Part shown: in pieces, positions 1 to 10,062 of the stretch | How positions within the stretch are numbered: the first letter of the stretch is position 1 | How the letters are laid out: each line of letters begins with the position of its first letter | Source: Pseudeuparius sepicola | Taxonomy: Eukaryota; Arthropoda; Insecta; Coleoptera; Anthribidae | Assembly: GCA_963920635.1 (NCBI GenBank) | Contig: OY987298.1 | Span: 107,575,309 to 107,639,308 of the forward strand | DNA: 64,000 bases | Direction of reading: 5' to 3' | The notes under the pieces: model-generated | Databases searched by the model: none | Seen by the model: only the letters and a program-made list of their open reading frames with translations | What the model was told of the DNA's origin: nothing | Made by a program: the position numbers and the translations under genes

Positions 1-612
1 ACATTACTTTTTATTCTCGCTCTGTACCAATGGCCGCTCTCCAACTCCAGCGCCATCTTACAGACACTTGCGCAATTTTTGCACTCCAGTGCCCAATTTC
101 TGTTTTAGCAACATTTATCCTAGTTAGGAACACGGTCAAATGAAGGTCGTCGCGAGGTGATGACGTTTTATTTCCGTCCTTAAATAAATTTAGTGTAATA
201 TTTGAAAATTAAATATTTAAAAAACGGTAAAAGATAACGGTATAAAGTATTATGCCGTTTTAACCGCATGCAATGACGAGTAGGTTAGAAAAAACCGAAA
301 ATATATCAGGTGTTTAAATTAAAAACGTGGGTATGTTCGGTTGGCCCCGATTTTAAGAAACGCCCTGTATATTCATAGTAGAGATCACAAAAAACTGATT
401 GCATTGCAATACGCCACAAGTTTTTCTTTTAAAGTTTTTTTTTTGTCTCAAAAACCTAAAGGGTTATGGGGGTGGGATTGTTCCTTGGGACATCCTGTAC
501 ATGGTGTTCAGCGAAAATCGCGCTAAATCAAAGGGTCCACCAAATCCTAGAGTGGAAGTCTTTTTTTTTTTCATTTTTGGTGTTAAACTTTCATGAAGGT
601 ATCGATTTTGCG
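1..612. other. AT-rich sequence without recognised gene
   Basis: No convincing gene is visible. Near 501-530 a phrase reading ggtgttcagcgaaaa followed by cgcgc appears, and it recurs at 640-660, so this stretch carries pieces of a short repeat. The short open frames here are poly-T rich and match no family I know. Confidence 0.4.
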
Positions 613-813
613 ATATATCGACAACAGAAAATATTTTTTGGTGTTCAGCGAAAAACGCGCAAAATAAAAGTTCCATCAAAACTTACGGTAAAATTGTTCT
701 TTAGTCATTTCACTTTTTTCTGATGAAATCAACCTCCGCGATTTTTGGTGCAGAAGAATCATGTGAATAAGTTTCCACTGAACACCAAAACATATTAACT
801 TTTGTCGATATTT
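613..813. repeat. Inverted repeat, about 40-bp arms
   Basis: Bases 613-653 and 771-813 are imperfect reverse complements sharing atatcgacaa and tttttggtgttcag. The roughly 120 bp between the arms is AT-rich. This could be a small foldback element or the remains of one. No clear target-site duplication is seen. Confidence 0.5.
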
Positions 814-914
814 GGAAAACTCGATATCCCAACGACATTTTGACACCAATAATCAAAGTTTTCGGGTTGATTCCATGGGGAAAATGTGAAACGAGCAAAC
901 ACACCCCAACCTCC

Positions 915-1045
915 ATATCTCAAATTTAAACAAAAAAATAAACAGGGAGTTCCATTTTACAGGGTGTCAAAGTAGATCAAAATAGGAATGTTAAAGGCAT
1001 CTGGGAGTCAAGTGCATGCCATGGAATTACTTCAAAACACCCGAA
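915..1045. repeat. Partial copy of a dispersed palindromic repeat family
   Basis: This segment shares an ordered series of phrases (aacagggagttcc, acagggtgtcaa, aaaataggaat, aaaggcatctgg, gagtcaagtg) with the arms of the 0.8-kb palindrome at 50,800-51,600 and with the copy near 30,090-30,420. It is a truncated single arm. The family has no visible coding capacity and looks like a non-autonomous foldback DNA element. Confidence 0.55.
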
Positions 1046-1233
1046 TCTGCCATATCAAAATGACGAACTTATTGAAACTTTATATGGGTCAAGAACGCGC
1101 TGAAATTGTTGAAGACAATTAACTTTATTAATAAATAATGTAAAAGTACGGTTTACACTATGGGATCCTTTCGGTAGCTACAGAAACAAACTTGAGGCAT
1201 GCTAGGCTAGGAGGTTTGTCTGAGTTTTCCAGT

Positions 1234-1383
1234 AATTGTATTTCACGTCTCGTACTCAAGATCACAAGTGTAGTTTCCCCCAGTACCCCAAAATTACCAC
1301 ACGTTTAAAGCAAAACTGGCTCCTAGATCCACTGTCCGGAGCCCACTACCATCTGTCATCCGCGCACAATAGCTAACGTCATT
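1234..1383. repeat. DIRS left inverted terminal repeat
   Basis: Bases from about 1,257 to 1,383 are the exact or near-exact reverse complement of 6,164-6,293. The outermost 40 bp (1,234-1,275) instead pair with 5,896-5,934 of the internal complementary region. The split pairing of inner and outer portions is what DIRS elements use to template complete ends. Confidence 0.88.
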
Positions 1384-1395
1384 ATTCTTCTGTGT

Positions 1396-1720
1396 GTGTC
1401 AACGTTACCACGCGTTGTTTTCATATCAAAGAACAAATCAATTTTCACAGTTAAAAATATGAGAAAACGACGTAGAAGTTCGTCTACAGATTCTAGCGAG
1501 TCTAGTGGCAAGGAAAATAGAGGACTTCGTAAGAAGTTACGGAAATTGAAGAAGAAATACGAACGTGTAAAGGGAGGATACAAAGATGGCTTCCGAAGTG
1601 GGAGCTCTGATCACGATGAACGATTGCAAATTAGTGAGGCGTCATCTAGCGAAGTAGAAGTTAATAACGAACAGTTAGTTCGTCCCTTTTTACAGCCAGA
1701 GCTGTATCATACTGGTGGAG
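1396..1720 (+). CDS. DIRS gag-like ORF1, exon 1
   Basis: The frame may start at 1,396 or, more plausibly, at the methionine at 1,459, which opens a basic then serine-rich stretch (MRKRRRSSSTDSSESSGKEN) followed by a lysine-rich segment likely to be helical. It ends in an acidic region. At 1,721 the frame meets GTATGT, a good 5' splice donor, and the unspliced frame stops at 1,726. Removing 1,721-2,145 continues the frame in phase into exon 2. ORF1 of DIRS elements is a Gag-like nucleocapsid protein; no catalytic motif is expected. The exon structure is a prediction without transcript support. Confidence 0.6.
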
Positions 1721-2145
1721 GTATGTAAACAGTCAACGAAAAATTTTGAAGGTGGATTTTTGCATCAAACTGACATTCGCTGTCAGTTCGATGGATTTTT
1801 GACTGGCATAGGAGCAGGGTATGCCTAGATGCTTATACCGGTAGCGGTTTAGCATATTAAAGATATATCGGTGGTGGTATATCAAATCTTTATACCGGTG
1901 GCAATGGAGCAGGGTATGCCTAGATGCTTATACCGGTAGCGGTTTAGCATATTAAAGATATATCGGTGGTGGTATATCAAATCTTTATACCGGTGGTGGT
2001 ATATCAGGTTTCTTACCGGTGGTGGTAGAAAACCTAGGCATATATCTACTTTATCTCAGGCGAATCCAGGTCAAAAATGCCTTACGATACTGACCCACCT
2101 CCAGGACAGAAATCAAAGCAGTTTTATATACCTTTTTTTTTACAG
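1721..2145 (+). other. Predicted spliceosomal intron in DIRS gag
   Basis: Donor GTATGT at 1,721 and acceptor ending in a long T tract plus ACAG at 2,145. Exon 1 ends after the first base of a codon and exon 2 supplies the other two, giving an uninterrupted frame of about 65 further codons rich in Gln and Glu. Introns have been described in gag of some DIRS elements, which supports the reading. The intron holds the 95-bp tandem repeat described separately. Confidence 0.6.
1811..2015. repeat. 95-bp tandem repeat inside the gag intron
   Basis: Two nearly identical units start at 1,811 and 1,906 (ggagcagggtatgcctagat). Each is built from shorter variants of taccggtggtggtatatca, and further partial copies reach about 2,030. 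It is a minisatellite with internal sub-repeats. Confidence 0.8.
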
Positions 2146-2995
2146 ACCAACCTGAACAATCTACACTTGGTTCTCCTTCGAGAGAACAAGAGGAGCAGGA
2201 CCCCTTACAAATAGAGGACACGCCTGAAGTTGTTCCCTTAGGTCAACCAATTCTAAGTCTTCTTGGGGGTGCTGAGACATCCCAAGAGTCTCTCGGAAAA
2301 GAGATTCATCAGGACCTCGCTTCTCGTTGGGAAGCACTGTAGAAAAAGGGCCTCGATGAGGGCTCTCGCATCGAGCTCCTTCGAAAATATCCGCCAATCA
2401 AGAATTGCAGACTAGTAGATGCCCCACGGTTAAATCCAGAAATAAAATCAGTTATTTCAGAGTCTGGCTCAGATCGGTGCAGGCCTGTCTGCTTTAGGAC
2501 AGGCTCTAAATGTTCTGTTTTTTAAAGAAGGAGGGGGAGACATGTATGACACCCCCAAGACTTCAGCTAATAGAGCTCATAAATGATGCCGCGAGGCTAA
2601 TGATCGATGTCCATTTCCAACAATTGCAAGTTAGAAGAAATCTGATGGCGCTTAATTTGAAAAAAGAAGTTTCTTCTACTATTTAAAATTCAGTAGTTGA
2701 TGGTTGGCTCTTTGGCGCTGACTTAGGAGAAAGAATACAGGCGGCAAAGGCTATCGAAAGATCAGGCCAAGACCTGAAGGTGGTCCCTAGCAAAAAAACA
2801 CGCAAGCCAGTTAAACTTCAGAGGCAGTCAAACTTCAGAGGGCCGTTCAGGTCAAGCAGCCACCCGAACGGCCCAGGTTACAACACTCAATTCACTCGAA
2901 GGTACCCGAGCCAAACAGAGCGCCGAACTCCACAGGCCAGTTCCGCAAAGCAGCCCCTTCGTCGAGAGAAGGAGCGATACAGGAGGGACAAATAG
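2146..2995 (+). pseudogene. DIRS gag-like ORF1, exon 2, with stops and a frameshift
   Basis: Beginning at the predicted acceptor, the frame is acidic, then enters the region that aligns in style with DIRS Gag proteins (segments such as LLRKYPPIKNC and LNPEIKS). A TAG lies at 2,340 and a TAA at 2,684, and a frame change is needed near 2,480-2,540. Downstream, LIELINDAARLMIDVH and WLFGADLGERIQAAKAIERS continue the family pattern. The end (2,780-2,995) is basic and Arg/Pro/Ser rich, typical of the nucleic-acid-binding tail, and closes at a stop near 2,993. The copy is a pseudogene, but decay is modest. Confidence 0.65.
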
Positions 2996-2996
2996 T

Positions 2997-4820
2997 AAGT
3001 GGTTACGCAGGAAGGTTATCCAGTCATGTTGAGGCCTGGAAAGAGATAACAAGAGATCCAGATATAATATCGTGGGTAAAAGGCTACAAGATACCCTTCA
3101 GTTCAGATCCTTTTCAGAAATTCCCCTTAAGAATACCATTATGGTCACCATCAGAAAAGAAGTGCATTAGCAATGAATTGTCGAGGCTTCTAGAAATGCG
3201 AGCCATTTCTAAGTGTAAACATATCTACTTCAAGGGAATTTTTGTCAACTATTTTTCTTATTTGAAAACCTGATAGTGGCAAGGTCAGGCTTATTTTAAA
3301 TTTAAAGGCATTAAGTAAGTTTCTTAGTACCAATCACTTTAAACTTGAAGACAAGAGCACTGCCGGGAAGCTTATGTCCAAAGACTGTTATATGGCCAAA
3401 CTTGATATACAAGATGCATATTTTTTAGTAAGGGTGGATACAGATTTTCGGAAGTATTTACGTTTTCAATTCGATAATGAATTGTATGAATTTAATTGTC
3501 TTCCATTCGGGTTATCATCTGCGCCTTTTGTATACACGAAGCTTATGAAACCAGTAGTTGCCTACCTGAGAGAGAGAGAGAGAGGTCTAGCCTCTGTGGT
3601 ATATCTAGATGATATGCTTCTTTTCGGAAACACCTATGATAAGTGTAAGGATAACCTAAATCAGACAGTATCCTTGTTGACCCATTTGGGTTTTGTAATA
3701 AACTCAAAAAAAAGAGCATTTTTGAACCCTCTACCTCTTGCACCTTTTTGGGTTTCATTTTTGACTCTTCAAAATTGGTAATTAGGCTTACGGATAATAA
3801 GATAGATAAAATAATCAAAACTATGAAGAAACTTCAGGTAAATAAACTGTATTCTATCAGAGAGTTTGCTAGTGTAGTCGGTCTCTTAGTTTCTGTCTGC
3901 CCAGCTATAAAGTATAGTTGGCTTTACACAAAGAGCTTGGAACGTGCTAAGTACTTAGCCTTAAGGAGGTGCAAGGGGCAATACGATAGATTTATGCAAA
4001 TTCCAGAAGGTATTAGAGAACATGTAGATTGGTGGTTAAATAATGTTCGGGGGGAAAACTCCACATTAAAGGATCAGTTTGACCTTGAGATATACTCAGA
4101 TGCTTCGACCACAGGATGGGGTGCTTTCTGCAAGGGGCAGAGAGCATCAGGCCTCTGGTCGGAGTCTGAGTTAAAGTATCATATTAATTATTTAGAATTG
4201 CTAGCTGCCTTTTTTGTCCTAAGGTGTTTTGCAAATTATAGAAACACAATGATTTTGGAGGTGTGCGTTTTGAAAATCTTAACGAGATTACTAAAAAGAT
4301 ATGGCAGTGGTGTGAATCTCGGGAAAACTGGGTTTTCGCATCCTACATTCGCTCAGAGGATAACGTCGAAGCTGATTTCGAATCTAGAAAACTACCTATA
4401 GAAACAGAATATGAACTTGATAAAGAGGCTTTTGATAATATTGTCTCAACATTGGGTAGCCCAGAGGTTGACCTCTTTGCCTCACGAATTAATACAAAAT
4501 GTGTAAAATATGCATCCTGGCACAGGGATCCTGGTAGCTTTGTAATTGACTCTTTCACAATCCCTTGGACTGGTTTTTTCTTCTACGCGTTCCCTCCATT
4601 TTCGCTGATTCTGCCAATGTTACAAAAAATAATGCAGGAAAAGGCTCATGGTATAATTGTGGTACCATTTTGGGTATCACAGCCTTGGTATCCACTTTTC
4701 TTAAGTTTGTTAAAACAGGAGCCTATTTACCTATCACCAGGGCCTAATCTACTCCTTTCTTTTGACAGGTCACCTCACCCGCTTTGGCCCAACCTTTCCC
4801 TGGTGGCAGGTGTTGTCTAG
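2997..4820 (+). pseudogene. DIRS pol: reverse transcriptase, RNase H and methylase-like domain
   Basis: The N-terminal part begins SGYAGRLSSHVEAW, a typical DIRS pol start. The RT core lies at 3,374-3,781, with LDIQDAYF carrying the first catalytic Asp, CLPFGLSSAPF, and YLDDMLLF carrying the YxDD box. A frameshift near 3,735-3,750 moves the reading to 3,748-4,400. There the RNase H domain shows IYSDASTTGWGAF and NYLELLA. Another frameshift near 4,240 leads to 4,263-4,820, where VDLFASRINTKC, WHRDPGSFVIDSF and VVPFWVSQPWYPLF match the DAM-methylase-like region found after RNase H in DIRS elements. Stops also interrupt 3,040-3,370. Recognition is secure; activity is not expected. Confidence 0.82.
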
Positions 4821-5784
4821 AAGAGTCTTTTAAACAAAAGGGACTACCAGCTTCATCCTTCGAAGTGTTTTTATCTTCTATAACAGAATCTACCTTAAAA
4901 CAATATAGCCATGGTCTAAAGCTCTGGTGGGATTTCTGTTCCTCGACTAAAAATAATGTTTTTGACAGTCCAGCGGCTGTGATTTTAGAATTTCTAACAA
5001 GATTATATAGTGAGGGAGCATCTTATGGAACCCTAAGCTCTGCAAGGTCAAGTCTCTCTCTCCTGATGTCACCCTCGGTGGGAAATGACTTTAGGATCAA
5101 GAGATTTATGAAAGGAATTCAGAATTTAAGGCCATCGGTTCCAAAATACCGATATACCTGGGACCCTTCGTTAGTTCTCAAACATTTTGAGAATATGGAT
5201 GAAAATCTAGGAATTAAGGCATTGTCCTACAAGCTAGTATCCCTTTTAGCATTAGTAACAGCTCACAGAGTTCAAACTCTAGCTTCAATCCTAGTTGAAA
5301 ATATAAACGAATCTCCCCAAGGGATAGAGATTATGATTCCAGATAGAATTAAAACGTCTAACAGAAAAATAATGTCCAACCCTTATTGGTATTACCCAGG
5401 TTTTTGGAAAACCCAAAGCTATGCGCTGTAAATTGCCTCCTATGTTACCTTAGAAAAACCTCCAAATTCAGAGGTACACTTAAAAAGCTGTTTTTAACCC
5501 TGGTTAAACCTCATCATGAAGCTACGCCACAAACTATAAGTCGTCGGATTAAGTCCACACTTAAGGAGAGTGGCATAGATACGGAGGTATTTACAGCGCA
5601 TAGTACGAGACATGCCGCCACTTCGGCGGCCAGCAGATTTGGAATAAGCATCGATATTATTCGAAACACTGCAGGCTGGTCTGGTAATTCCCTAATGTTT
5701 GCAAGGGTATATAATAGACCTATTGTGAATAAGAGTGCTTTTGCTGAAACTATCCTTTCTAACTATATAAATAATAAGACATAA
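4784..5784 (+). pseudogene. DIRS tyrosine recombinase
   Basis: Two overlapping frames (4,784-5,431 and 5,386-5,784) make one recombinase broken by a single frameshift around 5,400. The N-terminal helical core-binding region includes ESTLKQYSHGLKLWWDFC. The catalytic region has the first Arg in TAHRVQTLA, the HxxR box in AHSTRHAATSAA, a GW pair in NTAGWSGNSLMF and the presumed nucleophile Tyr in FARVYNRP. All signature residues R, H, R and Y are visible. The enzyme would integrate the circular cDNA. The start overlaps the end of pol by about 36 bp in another frame, as in other DIRS elements. Confidence 0.85.
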
Positions 5785-5895
5785 GTCTTTGTATAAAATT
5801 TTTTATTTTTAATGTTGTGACAATCTGAGTGTATTGTGTTACTTTCTTTTTAATAATAAATAGATGACTTAGTTGTCGCAACTTCTTTAAACATC

Positions 5896-6002
5896 TACAC
5901 TTGTGATCTTGAGTACGAGACGTGAAGTACAATTTATAGATCAAACGAACTTAACAAGTGAAGTTCGATCTTAATTGTACGAATCGTCTCGTACGAGGTG
6001 AT
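5896..6002. repeat. DIRS internal complementary region
   Basis: Bases 5,896-5,934 are the reverse complement of the outer left terminus (1,234-1,275), and 5,936-6,002 are the reverse complement of the outer right terminus (6,287-6,352). The two parts abut, so the region is a copy of the joined element ends, as expected for the template that closes the DIRS circle. Bases 6,003-6,163 between this region and the right repeat hold no recognised feature. Confidence 0.85.
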
Positions 6003-6163
6003 CACACCCACCCATAACCCAACCCGTTGGATCAGGGTTGCGACAAATACCATGCGTCTGTATCCCGATTCATTCATTCGGAAAAGATGTATGATTCAGA
6101 TACAACAAACTGTATCCTGATCATGGGTGGAGCAGGAGCTGGAAGCTCCTTGGACTTTAAACT

Positions 6164-6352
6164 AATGACGTTAGCTATTGTGCGCGGATGACAGATGGTA
6201 GTGGGCTCCGGACAGTGGATCTAGGAGCCAGTTTTGCTTTAAACGTGTGGTAATTTTGGGGTACTGGGGGAAACTACACTTGTGATCACCTCGCACGAGA
6301 CGATTCGTACAATTAAGATCGAACTTCACTTGTTAAGTTCGTTTGATCTATA
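6164..6352. repeat. DIRS right inverted terminal repeat
   Basis: The inner part (6,164-6,293) is the reverse complement of the left repeat with almost no mismatches, and the outer part (6,287-6,352) pairs with the internal complementary region. The near identity of the repeats contrasts with the broken coding region. Confidence 0.87.
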
Positions 6353-6380
6353 AAAAAGCTTCCCTATAAATATTATACCA

Positions 6381-6732
6381 AAATCGAGCAATTCTTACGC
6401 CTGGCGTAAATAAAACCACGTGTTCGATAACGTTTCGCAAAACAAGGCGATTGGTCAACAGGCCATAAAATATCAGCGCGTCTGGCAACAGGGACGTATT
6501 CGATCGCAAAAGTATATTATTTACGCGGTTTTATCTTGTTGTTTTCAGCTATTTAGACACTGCCAGAAATAATTTTATCGTCGTTTTGAACTGTTTTTTT
6601 TTTATATATTTTTATGTAAACAATAATAATTTTAAAACTAAAATTAAATAAAGGTCGTGCCTCAGTGCGGCTCTGGCGTATATCTCAACGCATGTGCTTT
6701 TGTTTACGCCAGGCGTAAGTGTTGCTCGATTT
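6381..6732. mobile_element. MITE, 352 bp, with about 36-bp inverted termini
   Basis: The left end aaatcgagcaattcttacgc is matched in reverse complement by the right end at 6,697-6,732. Both contain the palindromic core tacgcctggcgta. No open frame is present. The element sits 28 bp beyond the DIRS right end. Superfamily is unresolved because no clean target duplication is visible. Confidence 0.65.
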
Positions 6733-6949
6733 GAGTATAGAGGCTTGCATTTTTATCGTAATATATCATCTGCAGTTAATAGACTGTTTCGTTCACCACT
6801 AGTCACTTTCTTCACTGTATTATGGTTATATTTGTGATTGGTTATATAGGTTATAATGGAAAAATTATATTTGTATTTACTGCTTCATATTTGTAAGATA
6901 TGCAATATATGTGCAAGCTGATAACTAGCGGAAATCACCCAGAGAACCA

Positions 6950-7310
6950 AGTTTAATAAAAGGCCGCGATCCATCAAACTAGCTTAGCTAATACTATTTT
7001 CCCTTGGATTAATTGCACCCGCTGAATGCAGGTAACGGACGGGAAGCATCCATCTAACCGTCTCCGCAGAATTACAGTTGGGGGTATGTTTCGGGATCGG
7101 CAGCCAGTTTTGACGGGCGGATACAGATCGGATCCCTTGCGCATAGTTTACTGGTTTGTGGTGGGGATAACAATGGACTGAATATTTTCCTATTCAGCGG
7201 CAGGCGCTTGCCAATTTGTTGCCTGGATAGACACTATAAATTACGATTTGATTGATACAATTACGATTTGATTTTCAATGGACAGACTTTGGATACTGGC
7301 TAGGTAAACA
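6950..7310. promoter_or_regulatory. Candidate conserved noncoding block
   Basis: A higher-complexity, less AT-biased stretch without repeats or open frames. It carries GGATTAATTG (a Bicoid/homeodomain-like core) near 7,005 and two copies of attacgatttgatt near 7,240-7,275. It differs from surrounding transposon debris, but calling it regulatory is inference from composition and motifs only. Confidence 0.2.
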
Positions 7311-7903
7311 AATAGGTAGAGAAGATTGTGAACTTGTGCTGAGCGAAAACACAACTGTCTTTTTTTAAATCGGCATTAAAGAGACTCAAAATCGTCACTA
7401 AAAGTTCAGAAATCGGTACTAAAGTAAGTAATTATTGTACGATTTCAGTTGGCATTGGCGAGATGTGAGAACCAAACGTCAAACGGGCCCATCGCCCATT
7501 AAACGTGACCAGATATTCAAAACCCGGCTAATAAGGCATCATTTATTTAGTTTTCTGCCTCATTGCGTAATTGTTACCTATAACAACGCAATATTTCAGT
7601 ATTAAAGATTAAAAATACTTTCTATGCAGACTACAAAAAAGAGGCCACAGGACTCCTGCAAGTCAGTTGCGCAGTTGCAGTACCGCGCATTGCGCTTGAT
7701 TTAGGTAGAGCGACAGAGGCAAAGCAACGGCGCGCGCGATCGGCATATGGATGGGTGACCCTTTGTAAATTATTTGTATAACTCATCTAAGACTCTCTAC
7801 AATTCTAATAGAGTTAATGTTAAGACTCTCTACAGACATTAACCACGTTTTTACAAGCTTTTATTTAACTTGCAATGTATGGTGAACTATGTATGTATGT
7901 ATG
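7311..7903. other. No gene; mixed low-copy sequence
   Basis: No coding signal. Near 7,735-7,765 the phrase atatggatgggtgaccc resembles the 3' part of 5S rRNA-type internal promoters found in some SINEs, but the rest of such an element is not visible. A repeated aagactctctaca phrase occurs at 7,789 and 7,823. Confidence 0.25.
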
Positions 7904-8362
7904 TTAAATTCAATATGGCCGCCCCTCTGAGATGGCGGATAATGTATTTTTTGTCAACCCCCTTAATATGGGTATCAATAGAAAGGGCTTGAAGAGTAGA
8001 AAACGATGGAGTTAGTGACATCACACTAAATTCAATATGGCCGTTGCTCCAAGATGGCGGATGACGTATTTTTTGTCAACCCCCTTAATACGGGTATCAA
8101 ATGAAACGGCTTGAAGAGTAGAAAACGATAAAGCTAGTGACATCACACTAAATTCAATATGGCCGCCCCTTTAAGATGGCGGATAATGTATTTTTTGTCA
8201 ACCCTTAATACGGGTATCAAATGAAACGGCTTGAAGAGTAGAAAACGATAAAGTTAGTGACATCACCCTAAATTCAATATGGCCGCCGCTCCAACACGGC
8301 GGATTACATTTTCTTTTCCCTTAATATGGGCGTTAAATGAAAGAGCTTGAAGAGTAGAACTT
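7904..8362. repeat. Four-copy tandem array, about 122-bp unit
   Basis: Units start at about 7,904, 8,026, 8,148 and 8,268, each opening with taaattcaatatggccg and containing a variant of aagatggcggataatgtatt and cttgaagagtagaaaacgat. The last unit is truncated. Units 2 and 3 are most alike. It is a short satellite array abutting the palindrome at 8,370. Confidence 0.9.
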
Positions 8363-8369
8363 AAAAGTT

Positions 8370-8715
8370 GAAAATAAAATTATTAATAAAAAACATATTT
8401 TTAAAAACAAGCTTATATTTACCTAAATGCTCTAAAAAGAAGAAAATAATCAAAAAAATTTAACCAAAGCAAACCCATAATTTTGTTACATTATAAAATT
8501 GTAGTAGTAATTCTAACTAGAAAATATATTTTTCTATAAAAGAAATTTACACACGAAAATCTCGCGACAAGCTTTTCTATCATATACAATTTTATAATGT
8601 AACAAAATTATGGGTTTGCTTTGGTTAAATTTTTTTGATTATTTTCTTCTTTTTAGAGCATTTAGGTAGATAAAAGCTTGTTTTTAAAAATATTTTTTTA
8701 TTAATAATTTTATTC
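8370..8715. repeat. Long palindrome, about 135-bp arms
   Basis: The left arm 8,370-8,505 and right arm 8,586-8,715 are almost perfect reverse complements, including aaagcaaacccataatttt and taaatgctctaaaaagaaga. The 80-bp spacer is AT-rich. It starts within a few bases of the truncated last tandem unit, suggesting array and palindrome belong to one element. Confidence 0.88.
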
Positions 8716-8819
8716 CTTTAAAGAACCCGATAAGGAAAAGCAGTTGGACGTCATGTCTAGACATCGCGAAGGTCAACAGTTTTTCATCTTTTCAGCGTAT
8801 AATTTTTTGTCAAATATTC

Positions 8820-9140
8820 CCGAGAAGTTATACTACTCTAACTGTAAATGCCCCCACCGCAAAAGCCGGGTCAGGGCAATTTTCCCGAAGACCTAATGGC
8901 GGACAATCTGCGCTCGGCGGGCATAATTGGCCGGGACCATGTATCGTAATTAAAACAGTCATTTTGTCATATCTGGCCCGTTTCAAAGAACCATTTGCAG
9001 CGAATTTGCGCCAGGGCTAATTAAGCGCTTAATTTCGGGGCGGCGGCGTATACAGGGCCGGGTCGGGCGGGGACGCCTTCTTTATAGGGCCTAATTGGCC
9101 CCTGATACGTCGGGCGTACCTAATATAATATCCAGTGACT
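8820..9140. promoter_or_regulatory. Candidate conserved noncoding block
   Basis: A non-repetitive, relatively GC-rich stretch with several homeodomain-type cores (cataattggcc, gctaattaagcgcttaattt, cctaattggcccc). No frame or known transposon end is visible. The density of TAATTR motifs is unusual for the window. A regulatory role is inference. Confidence 0.25.
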
Positions 9141-10062
9141 GCGTGTTTACGCTTGTTTGATATTTTATTGTGACCGATATACACGTGCTGTATTTGCTCA
9201 CATCAGTGGCATCAGCCGCACTGGCCAAAAGGGAAATGCAATTATCCCAGAAATATATACATTTGTTACCAACTACGGACATGCATTTTTCAAACCGTAT
9301 TGTTATTCATATATGGTGGGTTTGCAATAGAGGGTAAACATCCCCTCTAATGATTTGTAGTCACAAAGGATAATATGCCAGGGACAAAAAGTTTCAAATG
9401 GTTTTACGTCACGATGGTATAACTTCCTGCCACTACCGGCAACTTCAAAGTTCATGCTATGTACATATACTATAGGATTTATCCCGTAAGAAAACTTGTT
9501 TGCAAGTTTTCATAAATGAAGAAATCTTTTTTTTACCTTTAACAAAATGTTTATTAAAGGATACACATTTTGGTAAGGTATAATATACTTATTTGGCTAA
9601 ACAGACTCAGTTTCGCCCGAAGAATCTCCCATTAAGAAATGTATTTTATTTTCTAACTTTCCTAATAACTTGAACAAATCGAAATATTTGCAGGAAATTT
9701 GGCAACTGTTTTTTTAGGGCGAGGAATTCAGATATTAAAAGCGCTTTTATTCTTCCTTTTTTCATTCGTTTTGTCGCAATACCAGTGGCGGCTCGTTCAT
9801 AGGGGCTCTGGGGCTAACCTAACCTAACCAAATTTTTAAAATAATAACTATTGTTTTAAATTGAACGTAATTTGTTTACTAAATCTAGCAAATTTGAAAT
9901 ATAAAGAAATGCAGTCCTATTTTAAGGAGGAATGTTTATCACCATTTTTTCTGATATTTTGTACTAGGTTTCATTTTCGAAACAATGGGCATCAAATGTG
10001 CAAAATTAAGAGTTTGAAGGTCGGATATCTTCCAAAAAGTAAGACCAAATATAAAACATCTA
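9141..10062. other. No gene; scattered repeat fragments
   Basis: No coding signal. Bases 9,667-9,745 (aaatcgaaatatttgcagga, ggcgaggaattca) resemble 12,925-12,992 inside another MITE, so this is a dispersed repeat fragment. The rest is unremarkable AT-rich DNA. Confidence 0.35.

Larger units (their letters stand above)
1234..6352 (+). mobile_element. DIRS-type tyrosine-recombinase retrotransposon
   Basis: About 5.1 kb in the order left inverted terminal repeat, gag, reverse transcriptase/RNase H/methylase-like region, tyrosine recombinase, internal complementary region, right inverted terminal repeat. This order and the inverted termini are diagnostic of DIRS elements, which replicate through a circular DNA intermediate and integrate by a tyrosine recombinase rather than an integrase. 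The ends were set by the internal complementary region, which joins the complements of the two outer termini (near 5,935). The repeat architecture is almost intact, but coding regions carry several frameshifts and stops, so the copy is probably not autonomous. No target-site duplication is evident, as expected for this class. Confidence 0.9.

Noticed and set aside
7736..7770. 5S-rRNA-like phrase ggatgggtgacc as an RNA gene
   Set aside because: Only about 15 bases resemble 5S rRNA; the remaining 5S structure is absent.
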